Source: Chloroflexota bacterium (GTDB lineage: Bacteria; Chloroflexota; UBA6077; JADZDV01). From it: a stretch of DNA of 23,967 nucleotides. The position numbers and the translations under genes were made by a program. Location of the stretch: the NCBI GenBank assembly GCA_020850915.1, contig JADZDV010000193.1:1-23967 (forward strand), read 5' to 3'. Positions 7,698 through 15,471 of the stretch are shown here, one piece after another. Positions within the stretch are counted from its first letter, which is position 1. Every line of letters begins with the position of its first letter. The notes beneath the pieces are model-generated. The model made no database searches. It was not told the origin of the DNA and saw only the letters and a list, made by a program, of their open reading frames with translations.

Positions 7698-7745
7698 GGC
7701 AGCCAGGACGTTGACCGGGGCATCCGCTCGTGCGACGGTGCTAAC

Positions 7746-7763
7746 ATAGCGCAGATAGCGCAA
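7746..7763 (+). repeat. Two tandem 9-bp direct repeats upstream of the antitoxin gene
   Basis: ATAGCGCAG (7746-7754) is directly followed by ATAGCGCAA (7755-7763), 27 bases before the antitoxin ATG. A short inverted pair GCTA/TAGC overlaps it (7739-7749). The position would suit an autoregulatory operator, because Phd/YefM antitoxins repress their own promoters, but this is inferred from position. Confidence 0.35.
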
Positions 7764-7790
7764 TACTCCTCAACTGAAGGCTCTCTGGAC

Positions 7791-8063
7791 ATGGAAAAGA
7801 CGGTTAGCGCCTTCCAGGCCCGGCGCCGGTTTGGCAAGATCCTCGAAGATGTCGCCGGCAAGGGCGACGCGGTGGTCGTGGAGCGTCATGGTGAAGCGGT
7901 GGCGGCCGTCGTCCCGATCGACGTCTACGCGCGCTGGAAACGGTCCCGCGCCGAGTTCTTCGACCGCCTGCGGGCGATCGCCGAGAGCTCGAATCTGACG
8001 CCCGAGGAAGCTGACCAGCTAGCTCAGCAGGCGGTTCAGGCGGTCCGCACCAGCTCAGCGTGA
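7791..8063 (+). CDS. Phd/YefM-family type II antitoxin (orphan)
   Basis: A 90-aa protein with the Phd/YefM N-terminal DNA-binding fold: VSAFQARRRFGKILEDVA (residues 5-22), then DAVVVERHGEAVAAVVPIDVY, the classic strand-turn-strand ending in a PxxxY motif. The C-terminal half (about 50-90) is the helical region that normally wraps the toxin. AAGG lies ten bases before the ATG. Its stop overlaps the GTG of a PIN toxin start that survives for only 24 codons, so the antitoxin has lost its partner. In intact modules the antitoxin neutralises the PIN RNase and represses the operon. Whether this gene is still used is unknown. Confidence 0.9.
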   Translation: MEKTVSAFQARRRFGKILEDVAGKGDAVVVERHGEAVAAVVPIDVYARWKRSRAEFFDRLRAIAESSNLTPEEADQLAQQAVQAVRTSSA

Positions 8064-8134
8064 GCGTGATGTTCGACACCAACGTGGTCGTCAGCGGTCT
8101 CCTCTCGCCAAGCGCTCCCGAACTGGAACGATGA
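8060..8134 (+). pseudogene. Truncated PIN-domain toxin remnant
   Basis: The GTG at 8060 overlaps the antitoxin stop (GTGA), the usual coupling in toxin-antitoxin operons. The 24-codon frame reads MFDTNVVVSGLLSPSAPE after VSV, which is the first strand of a PIN RNase domain including its first catalytic Asp (DTNV). A TGA at 8132 ends it; intact PIN toxins are about 130-150 aa. Only 36 bases then separate it from the end of purE, so most of the gene, including the other acidic residues, has been lost. A shifted frame downstream (NDDVPVDALGLR) could be a scrap of the toxin's C-terminal half, but I cannot confirm that. Confidence 0.75.
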
Positions 8135-8170
8135 TGTCCCTGTCGACGCACTCGGCCTCAGGACTGACGG

Positions 8171-8704
8171 TCAGCCCGGGAACCGCTCCCGCACTGCCGC
8201 GTCCTTGGTGCGCACGGTCTCCGCGATCCGCTCCTGGTAGCGCTGCATCGCCGCCTGTAGGGTCGGGTCAGCGCTGCCCAGGATCCGCACGGCGAGCAGG
8301 CCCGCGTTGCGCGCATTCCCGATCGCTACCGTGGCGACAGGCACGCCGGTCGGCATCTGGACGATCGAGAGCAGCGCGTCCACGCCCACGAGCTGGGTGA
8401 TCGGCACCGGCACGCCGATCACCGGCAACGGCGTCGCGGCGGCCAGCATGCCCGGCAGGTGCGCCGCGCCGCCGGCGCCCGCCACGATCACCCGTAGGCC
8501 ACGGCTGGCCGCCGTCCGGGCGTACTCCAGCATCTCATACGGCGTGCGGTGGGCGGAGAGAATGCGCACCTCGCTCAGCACGTTGAACTCGGCCAGGGCG
8601 TCGATCGCCGCCCGCATCGTCGCCAGGTCGGAGTCGCTGCCCATCACGATGCCCACCAGCGGCGTTGGACTCGCCTTGCCAGCCTGCTCTCGGGGCACGC
8701 TCAT
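8171..8704 (-). CDS. purE: N5-carboxyaminoimidazole ribonucleotide mutase (PurE)
   Basis: Converts N5-CAIR to CAIR in de novo purine synthesis, taking the product of PurK. The protein is 177 aa, normal for the class I bacterial enzyme plus a short N-terminal extension. The phosphate-binding GSDSD is at 22-26, the catalytic histidine is His52 in SAHRTP, and [12 protein letters not shown] (75-86) and [10 protein letters not shown] (129-138) complete the active site of the octamer. Its ATG overlaps the purK stop by four bases (8701-8704), so it is translationally coupled in a purK-purE order. Confidence 0.97.
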   Translation of the reverse strand: MSVPREQAGKASPTPLVGIVMGSDSDLATMRAAIDALAEFNVLSEVRILSAHRTPYEMLEYARTAASRGLRVIVAGAGGAAHLPGMLAAATPLPVIGVPVPITQLVGVDALLSIVQMPTGVPVATVAIGNARNAGLLAVRILGSADPTLQAAMQRYQERIAETVRTKDAAVRERFPG

Positions 8705-9882
8705 CGGTTCGCTCCCTCCATGGATGGCTCGATCAGGATGCTGGCCGCCTCCCGCGCCCGGCGCAGGACGTCTTCGGGATGGCGACCTGTGACGGTGACG
8801 TGGCCGAGCTTGCGACCTGGCCGAGCCCCCTTGCCGTAGAGGTGCACGTGCGCGCCCGGCACCGCCAGCGCGCGCGGCAGGTTGACGTTCAGGTCGGCGT
8901 TCACCGGACCTCCCAGGACGTTCACGGTGGCCACCGCCGGCGCCGTCAGCGCCGTTTCGCCCAGCGGCCAGTCCAGCACGGCGCGCAGGTGGTTCTCGAA
9001 TTGCGACGTCACACAGCCCTCGATCGTGTAATGCCCCGAATTGTGCGGCCGGGCTGCCAGCTCGTTGACGATCAGCCGCCCTCCGCTCTCGAACAGCTCC
9101 ACGGCCAGGATGCCGACCACGCCGACCTCCGTCGCGATCGCCAGCCCGAACTGCTCGGCTGTCTCGGCGAGCGTCGCATCGATCGGCGCCGGCGCCAGCA
9201 CCTCCCGGCAGATTCCATCCACCTGGACCGTGTGTACCACGGGATAGGCCACCGATTCGCCAGACGGACGCCGCGCCACCAGGACCGCCAGCTCCCGCTC
9301 GATCGGCACAAACGTCTCGACCAGCAGCTCCAGGCCGGCCCCCGTCGCCTGGGCGAAGGTCTCATGGGCGGCCGCCGCGTTCCCCAGGACCCAGACGCCG
9401 CGCCCATCGTAGCCGCCCCGCCGCGCCTTGGCTACGGTCGGCCAGCCATGTTCGTTGCCGAACGCCACCAGGTCGTCCACCGACGAGACCGCGCGATACG
9501 CGGGGACCGGCAGGCCGAGCGCCCCGAGCCGCTGTCGTTGGAGCAGCTTGTTCTGCGCGAGCGCCACGGTCGCTACCGAGGGCCAGATCGTCCGCCCGGC
9601 CGCCTCCAGCCGGCCAAGCTGCCGTGCGTCCACCAGCTCGTGGTCGAAGGTGAGCGCGTCGCAGCGCTCCGCCAGCTCCGCCACGGCGTCCGACGTGGGC
9701 CCGCCGACGTGCACGTTGCGAGCGACCAGCGCCGCGCTGTCCGCCGCGTCCACGCCGAGCACGTGGACGCTCAGGCCGAGCGAGATCCCCGCCTGGTAGG
9801 TCATCCGGGCGAGCTGCCCCGCGCCGACCATGCCAACCGTCGGCGGCCCTTCATGGCGTCCGGGCTTCATGCCGTCGAGCAT
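8701..9882 (-). CDS. purK: N5-carboxyaminoimidazole ribonucleotide synthase (PurK)
   Basis: ATP-grasp enzyme that makes N5-CAIR from AIR, bicarbonate and ATP. The 393-aa product from the ATG at 9882 has the N-terminal [12 protein letters not shown] motif (16-27), an ATP-grasp core with [12 protein letters not shown] (151-162), ELAV and VELFE (261-265), and the metal/substrate loop [18 protein letters not shown] (273-290). Neither the ATG at 9882 nor the one at 9870 has a strong ribosome site; 9882 is chosen because it lies only seven bases after the upstream gene's stop, suggesting coupling. A longer open frame reaching to 10356 overlaps the amidohydrolase gene and is not used. It forms an operon with purE and, unusually, with an amidohydrolase upstream. 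Confidence 0.96.
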   Translation of the reverse strand: MLDGMKPGRHEGPPTVGMVGAGQLARMTYQAGISLGLSVHVLGVDAADSAALVARNVHVGGPTSDAVAELAERCDALTFDHELVDARQLGRLEAAGRTIWPSVATVALAQNKLLQRQRLGALGLPVPAYRAVSSVDDLVAFGNEHGWPTVAKARRGGYDGRGVWVLGNAAAAHETFAQATGAGLELLVETFVPIERELAVLVARRPSGESVAYPVVHTVQVDGICREVLAPAPIDATLAETAEQFGLAIATEVGVVGILAVELFESGGRLIVNELAARPHNSGHYTIEGCVTSQFENHLRAVLDWPLGETALTAPAVATVNVLGGPVNADLNVNLPRALAVPGAHVHLYGKGARPGRKLGHVTVTGRHPEDVLRRAREAASILIEPSMEGANR

Positions 9883-9889
9883 ACACGAG

Positions 9890-10978
9890 CTAGCCCGGCG
9901 CGGGAAGAGCGGACTCACGGACACCCGACTCAACCCGAGCAGGCTCACCCCCGGTATGCTGGTCGTCAGGTCGCCGTCCCGCGGTCGCGAGGATCGCGGC
10001 GGCGTTCCGGCCGATGATCTGCTCCTGCGCCTCTGGTGGCAGCGCCCGGATGGCCGGCATCGCGTGGCAACCGTCCGGATCGCCAATCTCGAACGGATAG
10101 TCCGTGCCGAACAGCACCCGATCGGCGCCGACCAGGTCCACCAGGAAGCGGAGCGACTCTGGGCTGCCGACCACGGAGTCGTAGTAGAGCTGGCGGTAGA
10201 AGGCGCTCGGGGGCCGCGTGATCTGCTCCCGGCAGGCGGGCTCCGCCTCCCAGCCGGTTGCGAAGTAGGCCGTGTCCAGGCGCCCGCGCACAAAGGCGAG
10301 GTTACCGCCGCCGTGGCAGAGCACCAGCCGCAGCCCCGGGTGGCGCTCCAGCACACCGCTGAAGATCAGCCTGGTCACGGTAAGGGTCGTCTCGAACGGG
10401 AACGCCACCAGCGCGGCGAGGCGCCACTGGCCGAAGCGCTCGAAGCCCGGCACGGGCGTGGGGTGCATGAAGACGAGGAGTCCGAGCCGCTCCAGCGCCA
10501 CCCACATCGGCTCGTAGGCCGGGTCGTCCAACGGCCGACCACCGGCCGAGGTGGCGATGGTCGCTCCGCGAAAGCCGTACATATCCACCGCGCGTCGAAC
10601 CTCGTCCGCCGCGTGCTCCGGTTCACCCAGTGGGGGAGAGACCATGCCGCCCAGCCGGCCCTCGCCCTGGGACACCAGTGCCGCGGTGTGCTTGTTGACG
10701 AGACGGCACAGCTCGGCTCCGGCCGCCCCGCCGGCCCAGGAGACGACGTTCATCAGCGGCGAGATGAGCTGCGTGTCCACGCGGCGCGTCTCCAGGCTCT
10801 CGACTCGCGTCTGGAGGTCGTGCACCAGCGGGTCCACCCGCCCGTAGCGAACGCCGCCGGTCGTCAGGATGTAGCCGCCCTGGCCGTCCGGCTCGGTCGC
10901 CAGCCCGTAGGCCGGCTTGCGGCTGAGGTCGAACAGGAAGGCCTCGTCCAGAGCATGCGCGTGAACGTCCACGATCAT
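9890..10978 (-). CDS. ACMSD-type amidohydrolase (amidohydrolase 2 family)
   Basis: A 362-aa TIM-barrel metal enzyme related to ACMSD (2-amino-3-carboxymuconate 6-semialdehyde decarboxylase), which covers decarboxylases and hydrolases. The full metal and catalytic set is visible: HxH at His6/His8, His172 in MHP, His222 in CHGGG, and Asp293 in GTDYPF. The spacing matches ACMSD closely. The ATG at 10978 has GAGGAT six bases upstream. The last 30 or so residues are a polar tail outside the fold. It is the first gene of an operon with purK and purE, and is a paralogue of the enzyme at 15472-16518. Its substrate is unknown; the purine link may be incidental. Confidence 0.92.
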   Translation of the reverse strand: MIVDVHAHALDEAFLFDLSRKPAYGLATEPDGQGGYILTTGGVRYGRVDPLVHDLQTRVESLETRRVDTQLISPLMNVVSWAGGAAGAELCRLVNKHTAALVSQGEGRLGGMVSPPLGEPEHAADEVRRAVDMYGFRGATIATSAGGRPLDDPAYEPMWVALERLGLLVFMHPTPVPGFERFGQWRLAALVAFPFETTLTVTRLIFSGVLERHPGLRLVLCHGGGNLAFVRGRLDTAYFATGWEAEPACREQITRPPSAFYRQLYYDSVVGSPESLRFLVDLVGADRVLFGTDYPFEIGDPDGCHAMPAIRALPPEAQEQIIGRNAAAILATAGRRPDDQHTGGEPARVESGVRESALPAPG

Positions 10979-11114
10979 GCGGCTATCCTCACAGGTGGTG
11001 GTCGCGACACCTCCATCGTACGGCCTCTCCGCTGCTCCATGCCGAGGCTTTGGGGATTGGTCCGGTAGGGGCCGTGTCTACACAGCTCGGGCAGACCTCA
11101 CGCGCTGTGGGTTG

Positions 11115-11134
11115 CGCGAGCGCTTGCGCTCGCG
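11115..11134. promoter_or_regulatory. Near-perfect palindrome in the divergent promoter region
   Basis: CGCGAGCGC (11115-11123) and GCGCTCGCG (11126-11134) are exact reverse complements around a TT centre, 81 bases before the MmgE/PrpD start and in the 236-base gap between divergent genes. It could be a regulator binding site or a hairpin in the leader. Confidence 0.4.
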
Positions 11135-11214
11135 GTCCCGGGAGCCGTAGCGTTGAGGCCGGGCTGGACAGCCGGCAGCGTTTTCACGCACGACTCTCTT
11201 AGAAGGAGCGCAAC

Positions 11215-12603
11215 ATGGCAGCAACATCTGACAGTCAGACTCGAACGGGCAAGCTCGCGGCCTACGTTGCCAACGGCCGTTTCGAGGACCTGCCAGCCGA
11301 CGTCGTCGCGATGGCCAAGATGCTGATCCTCGACTCTATCGGCAACATGGTCGGCGGGGCGACCACCCCGCCGGGCCGCGTCTTCCTACCGTACTACGAG
11401 GAGATGGGCGGCAAGCCGGAATCCACCATCCTGGCGAGCGGCACGCGCGTCCCTTGCCTGCACGCTGTCTACGTCAACGCCGGTCTGAGCAACTGCCTGG
11501 ACTTCGACGACGTCTACTTTGACATCGGCCACCCTGGCGCGACCATCGTCCCCCCGGCCGTCGCCGGTGGCGAGCGGGTTGGGGCGAGCGGGAAGGACGT
11601 CATCGCCGCCGCCGTGCTCGGCTACGAGATCTCGCTGCGCGTCTGCGACACGCTGCTCGACCTGCTCGGCTACCACCAGCAGGTGGAGATGATGGCGACC
11701 TGGCAGACATTCGGCGCGGTCACCGCCGCGGCGAGCGTAGCGAAGCTCTCCGCTGAGCAGGTCGCGACGGCGTTCGGCCACGCTGGCATGAGCGCCCCGG
11801 TGCCGGGCAACATGAACCTGGAGCCGGCCGACCGCCCGGTGAGCCAGATGAAGCACCACTACGGCTGGTCCGCCATGGCCGGCGTCCAGGCGGCCGACCT
11901 GGCGGCGCGAGGCCTGCGCGGCTTGAAGCACGTCTTCGACTCCGACCGCGGCTACTGGTCCGTGATCGGGGCCGCGAAGGACGAGGACGTCATCCGCCTG
12001 ACCTCGGGCCTCGGGGAGGAGTACCTGACCCGCCACGTCGGACTGAAGGCGTACGCTGCCTGCCGCCAGACCCACGCTACCCTGGACGCCGTCCACGCCC
12101 TGGTGGCCCGGCCGGAGTACAGCGCCGAGAAGGTGGAGCGAGTGCTGGTGGAGAGCATGCCAAGCATCCCGCGCGCCTTCGACATCCGCCAGCCGGCCGA
12201 CGTGATCGACGCGGAGTTCTCGATCCCGCCGATCGTCGCCCTGACCCTGGCTGGCCACTCAGTCTCACACGGCATCAACCTCGACCGGCTGCGCGACGAG
12301 CCCGTTCAGCGCCTCATGTCGAAGATCGAGCTGCGCGAGCGGCCGGACGCGATGCAGGTCTTCCTGGACGAGCGCTACATGCCCGCCACCGTGACCGTGG
12401 AGCTGAGCGACGGCACCACCCTCCAGCAGAGCTGGGACGCCCCGACCGGCGAGTACCAGCTTCCGATGAGCGAGGAGCGAGTGAGGAGCAAGTTCCTCGA
12501 AGTCACCACCCCCATCGTCGGCGCCGAGCAGGCGGAGCGCTACGTCCGCCTGGTCGAGCGCCTGGAGAGCCTGGAGAACATCGCGGAGCTGACCGGCCGC
12601 TGA
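11215..12603 (+). CDS. MmgE/PrpD family protein (2-methylcitrate dehydratase-like)
   Basis: A 462-aa protein of the family that includes PrpD (2-methylcitrate dehydratase) and cis-aconitate decarboxylase. The N-terminal all-helical domain spans about residues 8-250 and includes the conserved LDFDDVYFDIGHPGATIVPP region (95-114). The C-terminal alpha/beta domain contains the hallmark KAYAACRQTHATLDAV (278-293; Lys278, Cys283, His287). AAGGAG (11203-11208) sits six bases before the ATG. No other methylcitrate-cycle gene (prpB, prpC) is nearby, so a propionate role is unlikely; members of this family are common in catabolic clusters and act on various tricarboxylates or hydroxy acids. It is convergent with the RidA operon and shares its terminator. 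Confidence 0.93.
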   Translation: MAATSDSQTRTGKLAAYVANGRFEDLPADVVAMAKMLILDSIGNMVGGATTPPGRVFLPYYEEMGGKPESTILASGTRVPCLHAVYVNAGLSNCLDFDDVYFDIGHPGATIVPPAVAGGERVGASGKDVIAAAVLGYEISLRVCDTLLDLLGYHQQVEMMATWQTFGAVTAAASVAKLSAEQVATAFGHAGMSAPVPGNMNLEPADRPVSQMKHHYGWSAMAGVQAADLAARGLRGLKHVFDSDRGYWSVIGAAKDEDVIRLTSGLGEEYLTRHVGLKAYAACRQTHATLDAVHALVARPEYSAEKVERVLVESMPSIPRAFDIRQPADVIDAEFSIPPIVALTLAGHSVSHGINLDRLRDEPVQRLMSKIELRERPDAMQVFLDERYMPATVTVELSDGTTLQQSWDAPTGEYQLPMSEERVRSKFLEVTTPIVGAEQAERYVRLVERLESLENIAELTGR

Positions 12604-12613
12604 GCGAGACCGG

Positions 12614-12639
12614 CCGGACTCCCGTTAGCGGGAGCCCGG
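12614..12639. terminator. Bidirectional terminator hairpin between convergent genes
   Basis: CCGG-A-CTCCCG pairs with CGGGAG-C-CCGG around the loop TTAG (one mismatch). The loop carries the TAA stop of the - strand RidA gene (12625-12627). It lies 10 bases after the MmgE/PrpD stop and could end transcription from both sides. Confidence 0.65.
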
Positions 12640-13977
12640 CACTCTCGCGATGGCGTCCAGCTTGACGGCAACGTTCGGGTCTCGGTCAAGCCCCGGCATG
12701 GCGAGCAGCAGGCTGGCCGGGAGCTGGCCGAGGCGGAGGGCCGCGGCGCGCTCGACGGCTGGCAGGTCGTCGTGACGCAGCGTGTAAGCGTGGAGCTTGA
12801 GCAGGTCGTCTGGCCCCGCGCCCTCCGACTCCAGGATCTTCAGCAGCCGCCCGAGCGCCGTCCAGGTCTGTTCGCCGGCCGCGCTCACCGCGTACGGCCG
12901 TCCGGCCTGCAGACGCGCCCCGGCCTGCTCCTCCGTTCCCACCTGGCCGGAGACGTAGAGGAACGGTCCAGCCTTCACGGCCAGCGGGCCGTGGGTCGTC
13001 GAGCGTAGCCCGCCGGCCTCCACAATCGGCTCCTTGCGCCACGCTCCGCCCGGGGTGAGCGCCACCAGGTCGATCTCGAGCAGGGTGTCGCTCGTCCGCC
13101 CCAGGTCTGCCACCTGGACCATCGTCGAGGCGGGCGCGTGGCGCGGATCGGGGTAGAAGTGGCGCCGAACGCGCTCTACGCTCGGGACGTGGTACGCGTT
13201 GCGCACCCAGATCGTCTCCTTCAGCACGTCGTCCAGGGAGGCGCCGGCCTCGCTGAGAATGATCCGAAGGTTGTTGTAGGTGGACCAGGCCTGCGCCAGG
13301 ATCGGGCCCTCTCGCCGGTCGATGTGCTTGTTACCGGTCAGCAAGAAGCGTCCATCTTCCGGTAGCTCCTCGATCGCCATGACCGTGTCGCGGGTCTTCG
13401 GATCGTACCCGGTCTGGCCGGACGGCCAGACGAGCTGCCCGGCGCGCAGGGCGACCGAGAAGTGGGCGGGCGGCGCGATGCTGGAGCTGATCGGCGCCTT
13501 CTCCACACCTGGCAGACTCGCGTCCGGCACAATCGCCAGCCCGTCGATCATCAGCTTGACGTCCGGGTGCAGGCCGCGATTGGACATCTCCAGGACGGTT
13601 GAGGTCGGCGGGAGCTTCGTCAGGAACACCGCCCGCGCGCGCTCCATGCCCGGGAAGTCGTCCAGATCGCTGAAGAAGGTATTCGTCCGAACCAGGTTGT
13701 CCAGCGTGGCCCCGAACGGCTCGAGCAGCCGCCGCAAGTTCTCGTAGATCTGCCAGGTCTGCACGGTGATCGGCCATTCGAGGTCATCCACGTAGCCGCG
13801 GTGCTCCGCCTGGCGCGCCCGCGCGCCCGCGCTGAGCTCCTCCGAACACGTGACGATCTTGCCCGTCTCCGGGTTGACGGCGATCTGCCCGGAGAGATGC
13901 ACGAACGGCCCGTACCGCGTCACCTCGGCGGGGATTCCCGCCAGCCGCCCCGTCGCACCAGTCAACTCGCGCTGCAT
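12625..13977 (-). CDS. Triple RidA-domain fusion protein (A)
   Basis: A 450-aa cytoplasmic protein made of three RidA (YjgF/YER057c/UK114) domains at about 12-150, 165-308 and 325-447. Each has the N-terminal strand motif (PFVHLSGQ, QLVWPSGQ, PFLYVSGQ), a central helix with xQxWxxxxNLxxxL-like pattern and the closing strand (MIDGLAIV, EIDLVAL, KLDAIARV). The start at 13977 follows AGGGGAGGT (13985-13993); a longer frame upstream overlaps the previous RidA gene in another reading and has no such site. Classical RidA uses an Arg in P-A-R-[ST] to deaminate imines; here the equivalent positions are Thr125, Ser284 and Ser422. RidA is normally a trimer of about 130-aa chains, so this is probably a single-chain pseudotrimer. 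It is the last gene of the catabolic operon, 110 bases after RidA protein B. Confidence 0.93.
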   Translation of the reverse strand: MQRELTGATGRLAGIPAEVTRYGPFVHLSGQIAVNPETGKIVTCSEELSAGARARQAEHRGYVDDLEWPITVQTWQIYENLRRLLEPFGATLDNLVRTNTFFSDLDDFPGMERARAVFLTKLPPTSTVLEMSNRGLHPDVKLMIDGLAIVPDASLPGVEKAPISSSIAPPAHFSVALRAGQLVWPSGQTGYDPKTRDTVMAIEELPEDGRFLLTGNKHIDRREGPILAQAWSTYNNLRIILSEAGASLDDVLKETIWVRNAYHVPSVERVRRHFYPDPRHAPASTMVQVADLGRTSDTLLEIDLVALTPGGAWRKEPIVEAGGLRSTTHGPLAVKAGPFLYVSGQVGTEEQAGARLQAGRPYAVSAAGEQTWTALGRLLKILESEGAGPDDLLKLHAYTLRHDDLPAVERAAALRLGQLPASLLLAMPGLDRDPNVAVKLDAIARVPGSR

Positions 13978-14087
13978 GCCCCGCACCTCCCCTGAATCAG
14001 TCTGTTCACCGGGATCTCCAGCGGCGAGCGGCTGCGCGCCCGTCCTGGCTTGCCCAGATGGTCTCCTTCGGCATGGCGCACCCGGTC

Positions 14088-15470
14088 CTACGCCGTGGCG
14101 ATCGCGTCGAGCGCGATCCGCGAGCCCTTGATCGGAAGGCCGGGCGTCTGCATGGCGAAGATGGCCGGCGGATCCTTCGGGAAGCGCCGCCGCGCCACGC
14201 GTTCGAAGGCCGGGTAGTCGCGGATGTCGCGCAAGTAGGCGTTCAGCTTCACCACCCGCGCGAGCCCGGCCTCGCCGCCGAGCGCCGCGGCCATCTGGTC
14301 CAGGATGAACCAGGCCTGCGCCGTCACCGGCCCCTCGAGCGCGTCGGCGGCGAGGCTGCCGGCGCTCAGCGCCTTCCCAGCCTCGCCGAGGTCCTCCAGC
14401 CCCGCGACCGTCCGACCGAGCCGCGGGTCCCAGGCCTCCAGGCTCGAGATGAACGCCAGCGGCCCCGCCGAGGTGGCGATGGCGCGGTGGCCCAGCGGCG
14501 TCACGCCCGGCGTCTCGAGCGTGGCGCGCTTCCACGGCCCAACTGGCGTGAGGAACACCGCTTCGACCTCTACCGCGAAGTCCGGCCGCGCAAGCTGGTC
14601 CACGCAGTACATCGAGACGGCCGGCGGATCGTTGGGGAAGAAGCGGCGCAGCAGCCGCTCGGCCGCTGGCGCGTGGCGCGAGTCCAGCAGGTAGACGACC
14701 ACCCTGACCACGTCCCGCATGCTCGCCCCGTGCTCCTGGACGATCGCCTGGATGCTCCGCAGGTTGAACCAGGTCTGGGCCAGAAACGGCGCGTCCCAGC
14801 TCTCGGCGGCCAGCGTGTCCGAGGTGAGCTGCGCTGCCTCGTCGGCTGGCAGGTCGCTCGGGGAGAGAATCACCTTGCCATTCTCTGGCACGGCCGCCAC
14901 CACGCCGCCCAGCCAGACGAGCTGCCCGGCTCTCGCGCCTAACTGGTAGTGCGACAGCGCCAGGTGGTCGAACTCGCCGGTGTGCTTGATCGTCTCCTTC
15001 TTGTAGCCATCGCCGGGCGCCACCGCGATCACGTCGAAGCAGATGACGGACTCTGGCAGGACGAAAGCCGAGGCCTGCGCGGCGGTGCTGGGCGAGGGAT
15101 CCTCCGGCGCGAACAGTTTTGCGCGCGTCTCGACGATCTCCGGGAAGTCCGTCATGTCCGTCGAGTAGATGACGTAGAGCAGGATGTCCTGGATGGACGA
15201 GCCCTGCTCCTTGAGCAACGTGTCGATCTGCTTCAGGAGCGCCCAGGTCTGGCCGATCGGCGGCCCCTGCCGGCTGTCCGGGGCCATCCGGCCGCTGACC
15301 AGCCGGGCGCCCTCCTCGCCCAGGTCCGTGTGATCGCGCACCGGTCGCCCGGTGGCCTGGTCCAGCGGCATCTGGCCGGACAGGAACAGGTAGGGGCCCA
15401 CCCGCGTGGCCAGGCTGCCGCCGCCCATGATGGTCCGCACCGTGGATGACGTGACGATCTGCTTCTCCAC
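14088..15470 (-). CDS. Triple RidA-domain fusion protein (B)
   Basis: A 460-aa protein of three RidA-fold domains, at about 1-150, 160-308 and 320-460. Repeated landmarks are GPYLFLSGQ, GQLVWLGGV and GPLAFISSL at the domain starts, and CFDVIAV, EVEAVFL and ALDAIAT at the ends. The GTG at 15470 is chosen over the in-frame GTG at 15494 because GAGGAG (15476-15481) sits five bases before it and the longer form would run into the amidohydrolase gene. The stop of that gene (15472-15474) lies just one base before this start, so the two are coupled. The catalytic Arg of classical RidA is missing in all three domains (Ser/Thr near 128-129, Val285, Ile437). Function unknown; possibly a lyase, isomerase or ligand-binding protein acting on an enamine-like or ureido intermediate. 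Confidence 0.93.
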   Translation of the reverse strand: MEKQIVTSSTVRTIMGGGSLATRVGPYLFLSGQMPLDQATGRPVRDHTDLGEEGARLVSGRMAPDSRQGPPIGQTWALLKQIDTLLKEQGSSIQDILLYVIYSTDMTDFPEIVETRAKLFAPEDPSPSTAAQASAFVLPESVICFDVIAVAPGDGYKKETIKHTGEFDHLALSHYQLGARAGQLVWLGGVVAAVPENGKVILSPSDLPADEAAQLTSDTLAAESWDAPFLAQTWFNLRSIQAIVQEHGASMRDVVRVVVYLLDSRHAPAAERLLRRFFPNDPPAVSMYCVDQLARPDFAVEVEAVFLTPVGPWKRATLETPGVTPLGHRAIATSAGPLAFISSLEAWDPRLGRTVAGLEDLGEAGKALSAGSLAADALEGPVTAQAWFILDQMAAALGGEAGLARVVKLNAYLRDIRDYPAFERVARRRFPKDPPAIFAMQTPGLPIKGSRIALDAIATA

Positions 15471-15471
15471 C

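Noticed and set aside
8665..10017. Long + strand open frame opposite purK
   Set aside because: Antisense shadow of a clear housekeeping gene; His/Arg/Gln-rich composition typical of such shadows.
9883..10356. N-terminal extension of purK reaching to 10356
   Set aside because: It overlaps the well-supported amidohydrolase in another frame, and PurK homology begins at the GAGQLARM region just after 9882.
11215..12603. MmgE/PrpD gene as part of a methylcitrate cycle
   Set aside because: No prpB or prpC gene nearby, so a propionate role is not supported; only the family name is given.
13978..14535. N-terminal extension of RidA protein A
   Set aside because: It is low-complexity Arg/Gly/Ala sequence antiparallel or out of frame to the real RidA B gene; a strong ribosome site marks 13977 as the start.
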